Shown in pieces: positions 21,644 through 32,278 of a stretch of 64,000 bases of DNA (position 1 is its first letter; each line of letters begins with the position of its first letter). Source of the stretch: Xanthomonas sp. (GTDB lineage: Bacteria > Pseudomonadota > Gammaproteobacteria > Xanthomonadales > Xanthomonadaceae). The stretch lies in the NCBI RefSeq assembly GCF_017163755.1, contig NZ_JAFIWC010000005.1, forward strand, positions 62,001 to 126,000, given 5' to 3'. The position numbers were made by a program, and so were the translations under genes. Below the pieces are notes generated by a model. The model was not told the origin of the DNA and ran no database searches. It was given only the letters and a program-made list of their open reading frames with translations.

Positions 21644-23815
21644 ATGGAAATCACTCTCTCCAAGGGTCTGCTGATCGCGGTGGTGCTCGCACCACTGGTC
21701 GGCAGCATCATCGCCGGCCTGTTCGGCCGCCAGGTCGGGCGCGTGGGCGCGCAGCTGGCCACCATCCTCGGCGTCGCGGTCAGCTGCGCGCTGTCGTGCT
21801 GGGTCTTGTACCAGCTGGTCGGGCAGGGCGCGGCGCCGTTCAACCAGAACCTGTACACCTTCTTCGAGGTCGGCCAGTACTCGGCCCACGTCGGCTTCAT
21901 GGTCGACCGGCTGACCGCGATGATGATGGTGGTGGTGACCTTCGTGTCGCTGCTGGTGCACGTGTACACCATCGGCTACATGGCCGACGACCCGGGCTAC
22001 CAGCGCTTCTTCAGCTACATCTCGCTGTTCACCTTCTCGATGCTGAGCCTGGTGATGAGCAACAACTTCCTGCAGCTGTTCTTCGGCTGGGAAGCGGTGG
22101 GCCTGGTGTCGTACCTGCTGATCGGGTTCTGGTTCAAGCGCCCGACCGCGGTGTTCGCCAACATGAAGGCGTTCCTGGTCAACCGCGTCGGCGACTTCGG
22201 CTTCCTGCTCGGCATCGCGCTGGTGCTGTACGTGTTCGGCAGCCTGGACTACTCGCTGGTGTTCGCCAACGCCACCGGCATGGTCGGCGGCAGCATCACC
22301 GTGTGGACCGGCACCATCACCATCCCGGTGATCGACTACGCGATCCACCTGAGCCAGCCGTGGGTCTGGTCGGTGCCGACGATGATCTGCATCTGCCTGT
22401 TCATCGGCGCGATGGGCAAGTCGGCGCAGGTACCGCTGCACGTGTGGCTGCCCGACTCGATGGAGGGCCCGACCCCGATCTCGGCGCTGATCCACGCCGC
22501 CACGATGGTCACCGCCGGCATCTTCATGGTCGCGCGCATGTCGCCGCTGTTCGAGCTGTCCGAGACGGCGCTGAACTTCGTGCTGTTCATCGGCGCCACC
22601 ACCGCGTTCTTCACCGGCCTGATCGGCATCGTGCAGAACGACATCAAGCGCGTGGTCGCGTACTCGACCCTGTCGCAGCTGGGCTACATGACCGTCGCGC
22701 TCGGCGTGTCGGCGTACTCGGCGGCGGTGTTCCACCTGATGACCCACGCCTTCTTCAAGGCGCTGCTGTTCCTGGCCGCCGGTTCGGTGATCATCGGCAT
22801 GCACCACGAGCAGGACATGCGCAAGATGGGCGGCCTGCGCAAGTACATGCCGGTCACCTACTGGACCAGCGTGATCGGCACCCTGGCGCTGGTCGGCACG
22901 CCGTTCTTCTCCGGCTTCTATTCCAAGGACAGCATCATCGAGGCGGCCGCGCACCACGCGCACGCCTCGCACAGCTGGATCGCCACCTACGGCTACTGGG
23001 CGGTGCTCGGCGGCGTGCTGGTCACCAGCTTCTACAGCTTCCGCCTGCTGTTCCTGACCTTCCACGGCAAGGAGCGCTTCCGCGACGCCCACGCCCACGA
23101 CGCCCATTCGCACCACGACAGCGCGCATACCGACGCCGAAGCGCAGGTGCATGCGCACGACGACCACCACGGCCACGGCGCGCACGAGCCGCACGAGTCG
23201 CCGTGGGTGGTCACCGTGCCGCTGGTGCTGCTGGCGATCCCGTCGATCGCGATCGGCTTCTTCACCATCGGCCCGATGCTGTTCGGCACCGACTGGGCCG
23301 GCCACCACGCCGCCACCGCGATCAAGGGCCAGGCGCTGACCTTCTTCACCGGCATCGTGGACTTCTACGACCCGGCGCGCGACACCGTCGCCGCGCTGGC
23401 CGAGGAGTTCCACGGCCCGGTCGCCTTCGCGCTGCACGGCCTGACCGCCGCGCCGTTCTGGCTGACCGTGGGTGGCTTCGCCCTGGCCTGGGTCCTGTAC
23501 CTGTGGAAGCCCGAGCTGGCGGCAAAGGCGCGCAGGACGTTCGCGTGGCCGGTGTCCATCCTCGAGAACAAGTACGGTTTCGACAAGCTCTGGATCGACG
23601 GCTTCGCCGGCGGCGGCGTCGGCCTGGGCAAGGTGTCGCGTGCGCTGGACACGCATGTCGTGGACGGCGTCATGGTCAACGGCACCGCGCGCGTGATCGA
23701 CCTGGCGGCCAACCTGCTGCGTCGCACGCAATCCGGTTTCCTCTATCACTACGCCTTCGCGATGATCATCGGTCTCATTGCCCTGTTGGGCGTGCTGATG
23801 CATTTCTGGCGTTGA
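21644..23815 (+). CDS. nuoL: NADH-quinone oxidoreductase subunit L
   Basis: NuoL is the distal antiporter-like subunit of the membrane arm and carries the long lateral helix. The 723-residue protein has the key Glu in FFGWEAVGL, the Lys in GAMGKSAQVPLHVWLPDSMEGP (quoted in part as GKSAQVPLHVWLPD) and the His-rich HAATMVTAGIF/ LMTHAFFKALLFLAAG blocks. Between helices, residues 481-518 form an extramembrane loop with 13 histidines and many Asp residues, longer than in E. coli. The C-terminal helix is present. It starts seven bases after nuoK. Confidence 0.97.
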   Translation: MEITLSKGLLIAVVLAPLVGSIIAGLFGRQVGRVGAQLATILGVAVSCALSCWVLYQLVGQGAAPFNQNLYTFFEVGQYSAHVGFMVDRLTAMMMVVVTFVSLLVHVYTIGYMADDPGYQRFFSYISLFTFSMLSLVMSNNFLQLFFGWEAVGLVSYLLIGFWFKRPTAVFANMKAFLVNRVGDFGFLLGIALVLYVFGSLDYSLVFANATGMVGGSITVWTGTITIPVIDYAIHLSQPWVWSVPTMICICLFIGAMGKSAQVPLHVWLPDSMEGPTPISALIHAATMVTAGIFMVARMSPLFELSETALNFVLFIGATTAFFTGLIGIVQNDIKRVVAYSTLSQLGYMTVALGVSAYSAAVFHLMTHAFFKALLFLAAGSVIIGMHHEQDMRKMGGLRKYMPVTYWTSVIGTLALVGTPFFSGFYSKDSIIEAAAHHAHASHSWIATYGYWAVLGGVLVTSFYSFRLLFLTFHGKERFRDAHAHDAHSHHDSAHTDAEAQVHAHDDHHGHGAHEPHESPWVVTVPLVLLAIPSIAIGFFTIGPMLFGTDWAGHHAATAIKGQALTFFTGIVDFYDPARDTVAALAEEFHGPVAFALHGLTAAPFWLTVGGFALAWVLYLWKPELAAKARRTFAWPVSILENKYGFDKLWIDGFAGGGVGLGKVSRALDTHVVDGVMVNGTARVIDLAANLLRRTQSGFLYHYAFAMIIGLIALLGVLMHFWR

Positions 23816-23835
23816 CCTGTACGGAATAAGAAGAC

Positions 23836-25338
23836 GTGTCGAACTGGCCTCTACTAAGTATCCTGATCTGGCTGCCGATCGTCGGCGGCGCGCTGATCCT
23901 CGCGCTGCGCGACGCACGGGCGGCGCGCTGGGCGTCGCTGCTGGTCGCGTTGCTGACCTTCGTGCTCAGCGTGCCGCTGCTCACCGGCTTCGACTACGCC
24001 AGCGACGCGCTGCAGTTCGTCGAGACCCATGCGTGGATCCCGGCCTACGACATCGGCTACAACCTCGGCGTGGACGGCATCGCGATCGCGCTGATCGTGT
24101 TGACCACGCTGGTCACGGTGCTGGCGCTGATCGGGGCCTGGAGCTCGATCGAAAAACGCGTCAACCAGTACGTGGCCGCGTTCCTGATCCTGGAAGGCGT
24201 CACCGTCGGCATCTTCGCCGCCACCGACGCGATGCTGTTCTACGTGTTCTTCGAGGCGATGCTGATCCCGATGTTCCTGATCATCGGCATCTGGGGCGGC
24301 CCGCGCCGCATCTACGCCGCGGTCAAGTTCTTCCTGTACACCTTCCTCGGCTCGGTGCTGATGCTGGTCGGGCTGATCTACCTGTACCTGAAGGGCGGCA
24401 GCTTCCAGCTCGCCGACCTGTACCAGCTGTCGCTGACCGCCAAGGAGCAGACCTGGCTGTTCTTCGCGTTCCTGATCGCGTTCGCGGTCAAGGTGCCGAT
24501 GTTCCCGGTGCACACCTGGCTGCCCGACGCGCACGTGGAGGCGCCGACCGCCGGTTCGGTGATCCTGGCGGCGATCGCGCTGAAGATCGGCGGCTACGGC
24601 TTCCTGCGCTTCAACCTGCCGATCCTGCCGGACGCCAGCAACCAGCTGGCCTGGCTGGTGATCGCGCTGTCGCTGATCGCGGTGGTCTACGTCGGCCTGG
24701 TGGCGCTGGTGCAGGACGACATGAAGAAGCTGATCGCCTATTCGTCGGTCGCGCACATGGGCTTCGTCACCCTGGGCGCCTTCGTCGCCTTCGCCCTGGT
24801 CGGTTCCGGCAGCGGCGACGCCGCGCGGCTGGCGCTGCAGGGTTCGATGGTGCAGATGATCTCGCACGGCTTCGTGTCCGGCGCGATGTTCTCCTGCGTC
24901 GGCGTGCTGTACGACCGCATGCACACCCGCCGCATCGCCGACTACGGCGGCGTGGCCAACGTGATGCCGTGGTTCGCCGCGTTCGCGATGCTGTTCTTCA
25001 TGGCCAACGCCGGCCTGCCCGGCACCAGCGGCTTCGTCGGCGAGTTCATGGTGATCCTGGCCAGCTTCCAGTCGCATCCGCTGCAGGCCTTCGCCGCGGC
25101 GACCACGCTGGTGATCGGCGCCGCGTACACCCTGTGGCTGTACAAGCGCGTGTTCTTCGGCGAAGTGGCCAACGCGCATGTCGCCGAACTGAAGGACATC
25201 AACGGCCGCGAGGCGCTGGTGCTGGGCGTGTTCGCGGTAGGCGTGCTGGCCCTGGGCCTGTACCCGAAACCGCTGACCGACCTGATGGAACCCTCGATCG
25301 CAAAGCTGGCGGCGCAGATCGCCACCAGCAAGCTGTAA
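23836..25338 (+). CDS. nuoM: NADH-quinone oxidoreductase subunit M
   Basis: NuoM is the middle antiporter-like proton-pumping subunit. The 500-residue protein has about 14 helices with the conserved Glu in FYVFFEAMLIPMF, Lys in AFAVKVPMFPVHTWLPDAHVEAP (quoted here as KVPMFPVHTWLPDAH) and Lys in QDDMKKLIAYSSVAHMG. The start is a GTG at 23836, 20 bases after nuoL, preceded by AATAAGAAGAC; no ATG nearby gives the usual N-terminus. Confidence 0.97.
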   Translation: MSNWPLLSILIWLPIVGGALILALRDARAARWASLLVALLTFVLSVPLLTGFDYASDALQFVETHAWIPAYDIGYNLGVDGIAIALIVLTTLVTVLALIGAWSSIEKRVNQYVAAFLILEGVTVGIFAATDAMLFYVFFEAMLIPMFLIIGIWGGPRRIYAAVKFFLYTFLGSVLMLVGLIYLYLKGGSFQLADLYQLSLTAKEQTWLFFAFLIAFAVKVPMFPVHTWLPDAHVEAPTAGSVILAAIALKIGGYGFLRFNLPILPDASNQLAWLVIALSLIAVVYVGLVALVQDDMKKLIAYSSVAHMGFVTLGAFVAFALVGSGSGDAARLALQGSMVQMISHGFVSGAMFSCVGVLYDRMHTRRIADYGGVANVMPWFAAFAMLFFMANAGLPGTSGFVGEFMVILASFQSHPLQAFAAATTLVIGAAYTLWLYKRVFFGEVANAHVAELKDINGREALVLGVFAVGVLALGLYPKPLTDLMEPSIAKLAAQIATSKL

Positions 25339-25372
25339 TCGGGCCGTCGAGCGTATTGATTCCAGAGATTTG

Positions 25373-26851
25373 ATGATGACCACCCCTGCGCTGCTGCCCC
25401 TGACCGCCGTCGACCTGCCGCCCCTGCTTCCCGAGCTGGTGCTGACCGCAGGCGCCTTCGCCCTGTTGATGCTCGATCTGTTCGTCAGCGAGCGCAACAA
25501 GGTGTGGACCCACATCGTCTCGGTGGCGATCCTGGTCGCGGTGTTCGCGATGCTGCTCGCCGGCGTGGGCGGGCAGGGCGAGGTGTTCAACGGCATGTTC
25601 GTGCGCGACGCCGCCGCCGACGTGATGAAGACGGTGATCGTCGGCCTCAGCGCGTTGACCCTGATCTACGGCTGGAGCTACCTGCGCGAACGCAAGCTGT
25701 ACCAGGGCGAGATCCCGGTGCTGGTGCTGTTCGCCACCGTCGGCATGATGATCCTGGTCTCGGCCGGCAGCCTGCTGATGGTCTACCTGGGCCTGGAGCT
25801 GCTGGCGCTGTGCTCCTACGCGCTGGTCGCCTCCAACCGCGACAACGGCCTGGCCACCGAGGCGGCGATGAAGTACATCGTGCTCGGCTCGCTGGCCTCG
25901 GGCCTGCTGCTGTACGGCATGTCGCTGATCTACGGCGCCACCGGCACGCTGAGCCTGAGCGGCATCCACGAGGCGATCGGCTCCAGCCAGGAACGCACGC
26001 TGCTGCTGACCGGCACCATCTTCATGATCGCCGGCGTGGCGTTCAAGCTGGGCGCGGCGCCGTTCCACATGTGGCTGCCCGACGTGTACCAGGGCGCGCC
26101 GGCGCCGATCGCGCTGTTCATCAGTTCGGCGTCGAAACTAGCCGCCTTCGGCATGGCCTACCGGCTGCTGGAGATCGGCGTCGGTCCGCTGGCCGAGCAG
26201 TGGCATTGGGTGATCGGCGGGCTGGCCGCGTTGTCGCTGGTGATCGGCAACCTGATGGCGGTGGCGCAGAGCAACCTCAAGCGCATGCTGGCGTACTCGA
26301 CCGTCTCGCACATCGGCTTCCTGCTGCTGGGCGTGGCCGGCGGCGGCGAGCGCGGCTACGCGGCGGCGCTGTTCTATGCGATCTGCTACGCGGTGATGTC
26401 CACCGCCTCGTTCGGCGCGATCATCGCGATGTCGCGCAAGGGCTTCGAGGCCGAGCACATCGACGACTTCAAGGGCCTGAACGCGCGCAATCCGTGGATG
26501 GCGCTGTTGGTGCTGTGCATCATGGCCTCGCTGGCCGGCGTGCCGCCGTTCCTGGGCTTCTGGGCCAAGCTGGCGGTGCTCGGCGCGGTGGTCGCGGTGC
26601 CGACCGACAACGTATGGTGGACCGGCCTGGCGATCCTGTCGGTGCTGTGCGCGGTGATCGGCGCGTTCTACTACCTGCGCGTGATCAAGGTGATGTACTT
26701 CGACGAGCCGGTCGGCGAGCCGTTGCCGGCCAACGACGATCGCGTGCTCGGCGTGGTGCTGGGCGTCAACTCGATCGGCTTGCTGGCGCTGGGCCTGGCC
26801 TGGAGCCCGCTGATGGCATGGTGCCAGCGCGCGTTCGCGCACCTGGCCTGA
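25373..26851 (+). CDS. nuoN: NADH-quinone oxidoreductase subunit N
   Basis: NuoN is the proximal antiporter-like subunit and closes the operon. From the first ATG (25373) the protein has 492 residues; the next codon is also ATG and the choice between them is open. The conserved YLGLELLALCSYALVA, the Lys region AFKLGAAPFHMWLPDVYQGAP (quoted in part as FKLGAAPFHMWLPD) and SNLKRMLAYSTVSHIGF are present. A GC-rich hairpin follows its stop. Confidence 0.96.
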   Translation: MMTTPALLPLTAVDLPPLLPELVLTAGAFALLMLDLFVSERNKVWTHIVSVAILVAVFAMLLAGVGGQGEVFNGMFVRDAAADVMKTVIVGLSALTLIYGWSYLRERKLYQGEIPVLVLFATVGMMILVSAGSLLMVYLGLELLALCSYALVASNRDNGLATEAAMKYIVLGSLASGLLLYGMSLIYGATGTLSLSGIHEAIGSSQERTLLLTGTIFMIAGVAFKLGAAPFHMWLPDVYQGAPAPIALFISSASKLAAFGMAYRLLEIGVGPLAEQWHWVIGGLAALSLVIGNLMAVAQSNLKRMLAYSTVSHIGFLLLGVAGGGERGYAAALFYAICYAVMSTASFGAIIAMSRKGFEAEHIDDFKGLNARNPWMALLVLCIMASLAGVPPFLGFWAKLAVLGAVVAVPTDNVWWTGLAILSVLCAVIGAFYYLRVIKVMYFDEPVGEPLPANDDRVLGVVLGVNSIGLLALGLAWSPLMAWCQRAFAHLA

Positions 26852-26872
26852 CACGCTCGCGCACGGTTTCCC

Positions 26873-26905
26873 GCAACGCCGCCCGGCAGCGCGGCGTTGC
26901 CGTTT
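26873..26905 (+). terminator. candidate terminator of the nuo operon
   Basis: GCAACGCCGC, eight bases, GCGGCGTTGC form a perfect ten-pair stem starting 22 bases after the nuoN stop. It is followed by CGTTTCG, only a weak T-tract. A second GC-rich hairpin without T-tract (CCGGTGGC-CTC-GCCACCGG) lies at 26970-26988, before the tRNA promoter. Confidence 0.5.
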
Positions 26906-27008
26906 CGAATCGATCGCCCCTATCGGTATTCCGCAAACCCTCGCTTGCGGTTATCATGTCGCTCGAAGACCGGTGGCCTCGCCACCGGGTCGGATGAAAA
27001 ATCAGGGC

Positions 27009-27037
27009 TTGCAATAATCGCACTGGTTCTTCATAAT
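27009..27037 (+). promoter_or_regulatory. sigma-70 promoter of the initiator tRNA operon
   Basis: TTGCAA (27009-27014), a 17-base spacer and CATAAT (27032-27037) match the sigma-70 consensus with ideal spacing. Initiation would fall around 27044, about five bases before the mature tRNA. It probably drives the tRNA and, by read-through, rimP-nusA-infB. Confidence 0.75.
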
Positions 27038-27048
27038 TCCGCTTCTGC

Positions 27049-27125
27049 TGCGGGGTGGAGCAGTCTGGCAGCTCGTCGGGCTCATAACCCGAAGGTCGCA
27101 GGTTCAAATCCTGCCCCCGCTACCA
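27049..27125 (+). tRNA. initiator tRNA-fMet (anticodon CAT)
   Basis: A 77-base tRNA with encoded CCA. It has the three consecutive G-C pairs of the initiator anticodon stem (GGG-CTCATAA-CCC) and a mismatch at 1:72, here T and T instead of the C and A of E. coli. Both features mark an initiator rather than an elongator Met tRNA. It heads rimP-nusA-infB-rbfA-truB-rpsO-pnp, as metY does in E. coli. Confidence 0.97.
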
Positions 27126-27242
27126 CATTTGTCTACAGCGGCAACCAGTTCAGCGGTTGCCTGCGGTAGGGAAATTTGGGCTTCGCGAAGACGCATGTTC
27201 CCGTCTTTGCAACCGGAATCCAGCTTTACCGGAGTCGTACCG

Positions 27243-27269
27243 GACAAGGGGCCCAACGGGCCCTTTGTC
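27243..27269 (+). terminator. strong hairpin between tRNA-fMet and rimP (attenuator or processing site)
   Basis: GACAAGGGGCCC, loop AAC, GGGCCCTTTGTC make a 12-pair stem with one G-T pair, followed by GTTTCC. The T-tract is short, so it may be a partial terminator that lets some transcripts continue into rimP-nusA, or an RNA processing signal. The E. coli metY operon also has regulatory structures in this interval. Confidence 0.6.
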
Positions 27270-27332
27270 GTTTCCGGGGTCCGGGAAACCGCAGAACGGA
27301 TTTCTTCATTTCATTCAAATGCAAGGCAGGCT

Positions 27333-27980
27333 GTGAGCGACAAGGCAAACGAAATCGCGAATCTGCTGGGCCCGACCGTGGACGCGTTGGGGCTGGAACT
27401 GCTGGGGGCGGAGTATCTGCCGGCCTCGGGCGGCGCCACCTTGCGCCTGTACATCGACGTGCCGCTGGCCGAACAGCCCGAGCGCATCGTCAACATCGAC
27501 GACTGCGAGCGGGTCAGCCGCGAGGTGTCGGCGCAGCTGGACGTGGAGGACCCGATCAGCGGCAACTACACGCTGGAAGTGTCCTCGCCCGGCGTGGACC
27601 GCCCGCTGTTCACCGCGGCCCAGTTCGCCCGCCACCAGGGCGAGTCGGCCAAGGTGGTGCTGAAGTTGCCGCAGCAGGGCCGTCGGCGGCTGCAGGGCCG
27701 TATCCTGCGGGTCGAGGACGCCGAAGGCCGCATCTTTTTCGAGGTCGACGGCGCCGAACTGGCAGTGGAGTTCGACAACATCGACAAGGCGCGGATCCTG
27801 CCCGACTGGGCGGCCCTGGGCCTGGCCCCGACCAAGCCGGGCAAGAGTCCCAAGCAGTCGGGCATCACCCCCAAGTCGCCGGCCAAGCGCCCCAAGCCGG
27901 CCGGCAAGACCGCAAAATCCAATAAGAAACCATCCAACGAACCGGCGGCCGGCAAGGCTGCGCGCGGAGTGAAAGAATGA
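27333..27980 (+). CDS. rimP: ribosome maturation factor RimP
   Basis: RimP assists assembly of the 30S subunit. The 215-residue protein has the N-terminal alpha/beta domain ([29 protein letters not shown]) and the signature [14 protein letters not shown], then an Sm-like C-terminal domain. The final 55 residues are a Lys/Pro/Ser-rich tail ([22 protein letters not shown]) absent from E. coli RimP and probably unstructured. The start is a GTG at 27333, chosen because it gives the family N-terminus [11 protein letters not shown]; the open frame upstream overlaps the leader hairpin. The stop overlaps nusA. Confidence 0.95.
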   Translation: MSDKANEIANLLGPTVDALGLELLGAEYLPASGGATLRLYIDVPLAEQPERIVNIDDCERVSREVSAQLDVEDPISGNYTLEVSSPGVDRPLFTAAQFARHQGESAKVVLKLPQQGRRRLQGRILRVEDAEGRIFFEVDGAELAVEFDNIDKARILPDWAALGLAPTKPGKSPKQSGITPKSPAKRPKPAGKTAKSNKKPSNEPAAGKAARGVKE

Positions 27981-29488
27981 GCAAGGAACTGTTGCTGGTA
28001 GTCGACGCGGTGGCCAACGAGAAGGGCGTGCCGCGCGAAGTGATCTTCGATGCGATCGAGGCCGCGCTGGCGTCGGCGGCGAAGAAGCGCTACCCCGATC
28101 AGGACGTGCTGACGCGCGTCACCATCGACCACAAGGACGGCAACTACGAAACCTACCGCCGCTGGGAAGTGGTGGCCGACGACGTGGTGATGGAATCGCC
28201 GGACCGGCAGATCCGCCTGATGGACGCGATCGACGAAGCCGAAGGCGTGGACGTCGGCGACTACATCGAAGAGCAGATCGAGAATCCGGACTTCGGCCGC
28301 ATCGCCGCGCAAGCCGCCAAGCAGGTGATCGTGCAGCGTGTGCGCGAGGCCGAGCGCCAGCAGGTGGTGGACGCGTGGAAGGACCGGGTCGGCGAACTGA
28401 TCACCGGCGTGGTCAAGCGCGCCGAGCGCGGCAACATCTACGTCGACCTGGGCGGCAACGCCGAAGCCTTCATCCCCAAGGACAAGGGCATCCCGCGCGA
28501 CGTGCTGCGCGCCGGCGACCGCGTCCGCGGCTACCTGGCCGAGGTGCGTTCGGAGCCGCGCGGTCCGCAGCTGTTCATCAGCCGCGCCGCGCCGGAATTC
28601 ATGATCGAGCTGTTCAAGCTGGAAGTGCCGGAAGTGGGCCAGGGCCTGGTCGAGATCAAGGCCTGCGCGCGCGATCCCGGCGACCGCGCCAAGATCGCGG
28701 TGCTGGCGCACGACACCCGCACCGATCCGATCGGCGCGTGCATCGGCATGCGCGGCTCGCGCGTGCAGGCGGTGTCCAACGAGCTCAACGGCGAGCGCGT
28801 GGACATCGTGCTGTGGAACGACAACCCGGCCAACTTCGTCATCAACGCGATGGCCCCGGCCGAGGTGCAGTCGATCATCGTCGACGAAGAGAAGCATTCG
28901 ATGGACCTGGCGGTGGCCGAGGACCGGCTGGCGCAGGCGATCGGCAAGGGCGGCCAGAACGTGCGCCTGGCCAGCCGCCTGACCGGCTGGCAGCTCAACG
29001 TGATGACCGCCGACCAGGTGGCCGCCAAGTCCGAGGCCGAGCAGGGCGTGGCCCGCCAGCTGTTCATGGACAAGCTGGAAGTGGACGAGGAAATCGCCAC
29101 CATCCTGGTGTCCGAGGGCTTCAACACGGTCGAGGAGATCGCCTACGTGCCGGTCGGCGAGCTGCTGGCGGTGGAAGGCTTCGACGAGGACATCGTGGAA
29201 GAGCTGCGCGCCCGCGCCCGCGACGCGCTGCTCAACGAGGCGCTGGCCGCCGAGGAGGGCGCCGACGACAGCGTGCCCGCCGCGGACCTGCTGGCGCTGG
29301 AAGGCATGGACGAAGCCACCGCGTACGCGCTGGCCAGCCATGGCGTGCGTACCAGCGAGGACCTGTCGGATCTGGCCGCCGACGAAATCCTCGAGTTCGG
29401 CATCGAGGACATGGATCAGGAGCGCGCCGCTGCGCTCATCCTGGCCGCCCGTGCCGAGGAGATCGCCCGCTTGGAGCGCGGCGAATGA
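27977..29488 (+). CDS. nusA: transcription termination/antitermination factor NusA
   Basis: NusA binds RNA polymerase and promotes pausing, termination or antitermination. The 503-residue protein has the N-terminal polymerase-binding domain and the S1 domain ([22 protein letters not shown] is the start, quoted in part as [14 protein letters not shown]). Two KH domains follow ([18 protein letters not shown] and [15 protein letters not shown]). Two acidic C-terminal helix-hairpin-helix repeats end the protein, as in E. coli. Start ATG overlaps the rimP stop by four bases. Translation is probably coupled with rimP. Confidence 0.98.
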   Translation: MSKELLLVVDAVANEKGVPREVIFDAIEAALASAAKKRYPDQDVLTRVTIDHKDGNYETYRRWEVVADDVVMESPDRQIRLMDAIDEAEGVDVGDYIEEQIENPDFGRIAAQAAKQVIVQRVREAERQQVVDAWKDRVGELITGVVKRAERGNIYVDLGGNAEAFIPKDKGIPRDVLRAGDRVRGYLAEVRSEPRGPQLFISRAAPEFMIELFKLEVPEVGQGLVEIKACARDPGDRAKIAVLAHDTRTDPIGACIGMRGSRVQAVSNELNGERVDIVLWNDNPANFVINAMAPAEVQSIIVDEEKHSMDLAVAEDRLAQAIGKGGQNVRLASRLTGWQLNVMTADQVAAKSEAEQGVARQLFMDKLEVDEEIATILVSEGFNTVEEIAYVPVGELLAVEGFDEDIVEELRARARDALLNEALAAEEGADDSVPAADLLALEGMDEATAYALASHGVRTSEDLSDLAADEILEFGIEDMDQERAAALILAARAEEIARLERGE

Positions 29489-29580
29489 GTCAGCGATGAA
29501 TGCCGCCCTGAACCGATCAGGGCTTAGAATCCGCGCTACCTTCGCACGCGAGGGGGCGCCAACCAGATCATAGGATCCGA

Positions 29581-32271
29581 ATGTCGCAGCAAACCACCAT
29601 CCGCAAGCTGGCCGAACTGGTGAACACGCCGGTCGATAAACTGCTGGTTCAACTGGCCGAGGCCGGGATGAAGTTCAGCGGTCCCGACCAGGTCGTGACC
29701 AGCACCGAAAAGATGAAGCTGCTCGGCTTCCTGCGCCGTACCCACGGCAAGACCGAGAAGCCGGCCGAGGAAGCGCAGGCCGCGCCGAAGAAGATCACCC
29801 TGAACCGGCGCAAGCTGCAGGAAGTGACGGTCAGCGCCGGGCGCAGCAAGACCACGGTCAACGTCGAGGTCCGGCAGAAGCGCACCTACGTCAAGACGGC
29901 CGAGGACCTCGCCGCCGAGCGCGGCGGTGCGTCGTCGGGCGGGCGGGTGGATGACGAGCGCGCCGAGATCCTGCGCAAGCTGGAGGAATCCAAGCAGCGC
30001 AATCTGGCCGAACAGCAGAAGCTCGCCGAGCAGGACCGCGCGCGCGCCGAGGAAATCGAGCGCAAGCGCAAGGCCGAGCAGGACGCGCGCGACCGCGCCG
30101 AAGCCGAACGCCAGGCCGCCCAGGCCGTGGTCGCGACCGAAACGGCAGCGCCCGCCACGGCAGCGCCTGCGTCCGCCGGGGCCGCCGCGCCGTCCGGCGC
30201 CGCCGCGCCGCGCCCGGCACGCCCAGCTGCCGCGCCGCATCACGCGCCCAAGCCGGCCGCGCCGCGCAGCGACGACCGCAACGCCGGCAACAAGCACAAG
30301 ACCCGCGGCTCGCACGTGATGGTCGCCGGGGTCGAGGACGACGACAGCACCAGCCGCTTCGCCGGCCAGCTGCACCTGTCCGCGGCCGATCGCGCGCGCC
30401 GTTCCAACGTGCGCGGCAAGCCGCGCGGCGGCAACAGCGGCGGCCGCCGCCAGGCCGAGCCTGCGCGCAGCGGCGGCGGCTCGCACGGCTTCGAACGCCC
30501 GACCGCGCCGGTGGTGCGCGAAGTGGCGATCGGCGACACGATCACCGTGGCCGACCTGGCGCAGAAGCTCGCGCTGAAGGGCGGCGACGTGGTCAAGGCG
30601 CTGTTCAAGATGGGCGTGATGGCCACCATCACCCAGTCCATCGACCACGACACCGCGGCGCTGATCACCGAGGAGCTGGGCCACAAGCCGGTTCGCGCGG
30701 GCAGCGCCGACGCCGAGGACGCGCTGCTGGCGCACACCGAGGACATGCAGGGCGAAAGGCGCCCGCGTCCGCCGGTGGTCACCATCATGGGCCACGTCGA
30801 CCACGGCAAGACCTCGCTGCTGGACTACATCCGCCGCACCAAGGTCGCCTCCGGCGAAGCCGGCGGCATCACCCAGCACATCGGCGCCTACCACGTCGAG
30901 ACCGACCGTGGCGTCATCAGCTTCCTGGACACCCCGGGCCATGCGGCCTTCACCTCGATGCGCGCGCGCGGCGCCAAGCTGACCGACATCGTGGTGCTGG
31001 TGGTGGCGGCCGACGACGGCGTGATGCCGCAGACGATCGAGGCGGTCAAGCACGCCAAGGCGGCCGGCGTGCCGCTGATCGTGGCGGTCAACAAGGTCGA
31101 CAAGTCCGGCGCCGATCCGCTGCGGGTCAAGAACGAGCTGCTCTCGCAGGACGTGGTCGCCGAGGAATTCGGCGGCGACACCCAGTTCGTCGAGGTCTCG
31201 GCCAAGACCGGCCAGGGCATCGACACGCTGCTGGACGCGATCTCGCTGCAGGCCGAAGTGCTGGAGCTGAAGGCGGTGTTCGATGGCCGCGCCAGCGGCG
31301 TGGTGATCGAATCCTCGCTGGACAAGGGCCGCGGCCCGGTGGCCACGGTGCTGGTGCAGCAGGGCAGCCTGAAGAAGGGCGACTACCTGGTGTGCGGCGT
31401 GCAGTACGGCCGCGTGCGCGCACTGTTCGACGAGACCGGCGGCCAGCCGGCCGAGGCGGGTCCGTCGATCCCGGTGCAGGTGCTCGGCCTGTCCGGCGTG
31501 CCGGATGCCGGCGACGACTTCGTCGTGGTCGACGACGAGCGCCTGGCCAAGGACGTGGCGCAGCAGCGCGAGACCAAGCGCCGCGAATCGCGCCTGGTGT
31601 CCTCGGCGGGCAGCCGCATGGAAGACATCATGTCTCAGCTTGGCAAGGGCGAGGGCCAGCTGTCGCTGAACCTGGTGATCAAGGCCGACGTGCAGGGTTC
31701 GGTGGAAGCGCTGAAGCAGTCGTTGGTGGCGCTGTCCAACGAGCAGATCCGCATCAACGTGATCCACTCCGGCGTGGGCGGCATCACCGAGTCCGATGCG
31801 AACTCGGCGCTGGCCTCCAAGGCCACGGTGATCGGCTTCAACGTGCGTGCGGACGCCTCGGCGCGTCGCATCATCGAGACCAACGGCATCGACCTGCGCT
31901 ACTTCTCGATCATCTATGACGTGATCGACCAGGTGAAGCAGGTGGCGTCCGGTCTGCTCGGCGTGGAGATCCGCGAAGAGATCATCGGTACCGCCCAGGT
32001 GCGCGACGTGTTCCGCAGCTCCAAGTTCGGCGCCGTGGCCGGCTGCATGGTCGTGGAGGGCGTGGTCAAGCGCAACAAGCCGATCCGCGTGCTGCGCGAC
32101 AACACCGTGGTGTTCGAAGGCGAGCTGGAATCGCTGCGTCGCTTCAAGGAGAACGTCGACGAGGTGCGCAACGGCACCGAGTGCGGCATCGGCGTGAAGG
32201 CGTACAACGACGTCAAGCCGGGCGACCAGATCGAGTGCTTCGAGCGCATCGAAGTGCAGCGCACGCTGTGA
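29581..32271 (+). CDS. infB: translation initiation factor IF-2
   Basis: IF-2 is the GTPase that places initiator tRNA on the 30S subunit and promotes subunit joining. The 896-residue protein begins with an IF2_N domain ([17 protein letters not shown]). A highly charged linker (residues about 115-200, rich in Arg, Glu, Ala) and an Ala/Pro-rich low-complexity stretch follow. A second IF2_N lies before the G domain, which has GHVDHGKTS (near residue 404), DTPGHAAF and NKVDKSG. Domains II to IV end in the fMet-tRNA-binding C-terminus ([16 protein letters not shown]). Only seven bases separate its stop from heptamer element E. Confidence 0.98.
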   Translation: MSQQTTIRKLAELVNTPVDKLLVQLAEAGMKFSGPDQVVTSTEKMKLLGFLRRTHGKTEKPAEEAQAAPKKITLNRRKLQEVTVSAGRSKTTVNVEVRQKRTYVKTAEDLAAERGGASSGGRVDDERAEILRKLEESKQRNLAEQQKLAEQDRARAEEIERKRKAEQDARDRAEAERQAAQAVVATETAAPATAAPASAGAAAPSGAAAPRPARPAAAPHHAPKPAAPRSDDRNAGNKHKTRGSHVMVAGVEDDDSTSRFAGQLHLSAADRARRSNVRGKPRGGNSGGRRQAEPARSGGGSHGFERPTAPVVREVAIGDTITVADLAQKLALKGGDVVKALFKMGVMATITQSIDHDTAALITEELGHKPVRAGSADAEDALLAHTEDMQGERRPRPPVVTIMGHVDHGKTSLLDYIRRTKVASGEAGGITQHIGAYHVETDRGVISFLDTPGHAAFTSMRARGAKLTDIVVLVVAADDGVMPQTIEAVKHAKAAGVPLIVAVNKVDKSGADPLRVKNELLSQDVVAEEFGGDTQFVEVSAKTGQGIDTLLDAISLQAEVLELKAVFDGRASGVVIESSLDKGRGPVATVLVQQGSLKKGDYLVCGVQYGRVRALFDETGGQPAEAGPSIPVQVLGLSGVPDAGDDFVVVDDERLAKDVAQQRETKRRESRLVSSAGSRMEDIMSQLGKGEGQLSLNLVIKADVQGSVEALKQSLVALSNEQIRINVIHSGVGGITESDANSALASKATVIGFNVRADASARRIIETNGIDLRYFSIIYDVIDQVKQVASGLLGVEIREEIIGTAQVRDVFRSSKFGAVAGCMVVEGVVKRNKPIRVLRDNTVVFEGELESLRRFKENVDEVRNGTECGIGVKAYNDVKPGDQIECFERIEVQRTL

Positions 32272-32278
32272 TGTAGCC

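Noticed and set aside
27129-27332. N-terminal extension of RimP across the leader hairpin
   Set aside because: The residues do not resemble RimP and the region forms a strong hairpin; GTG at 27333 gives the family start.
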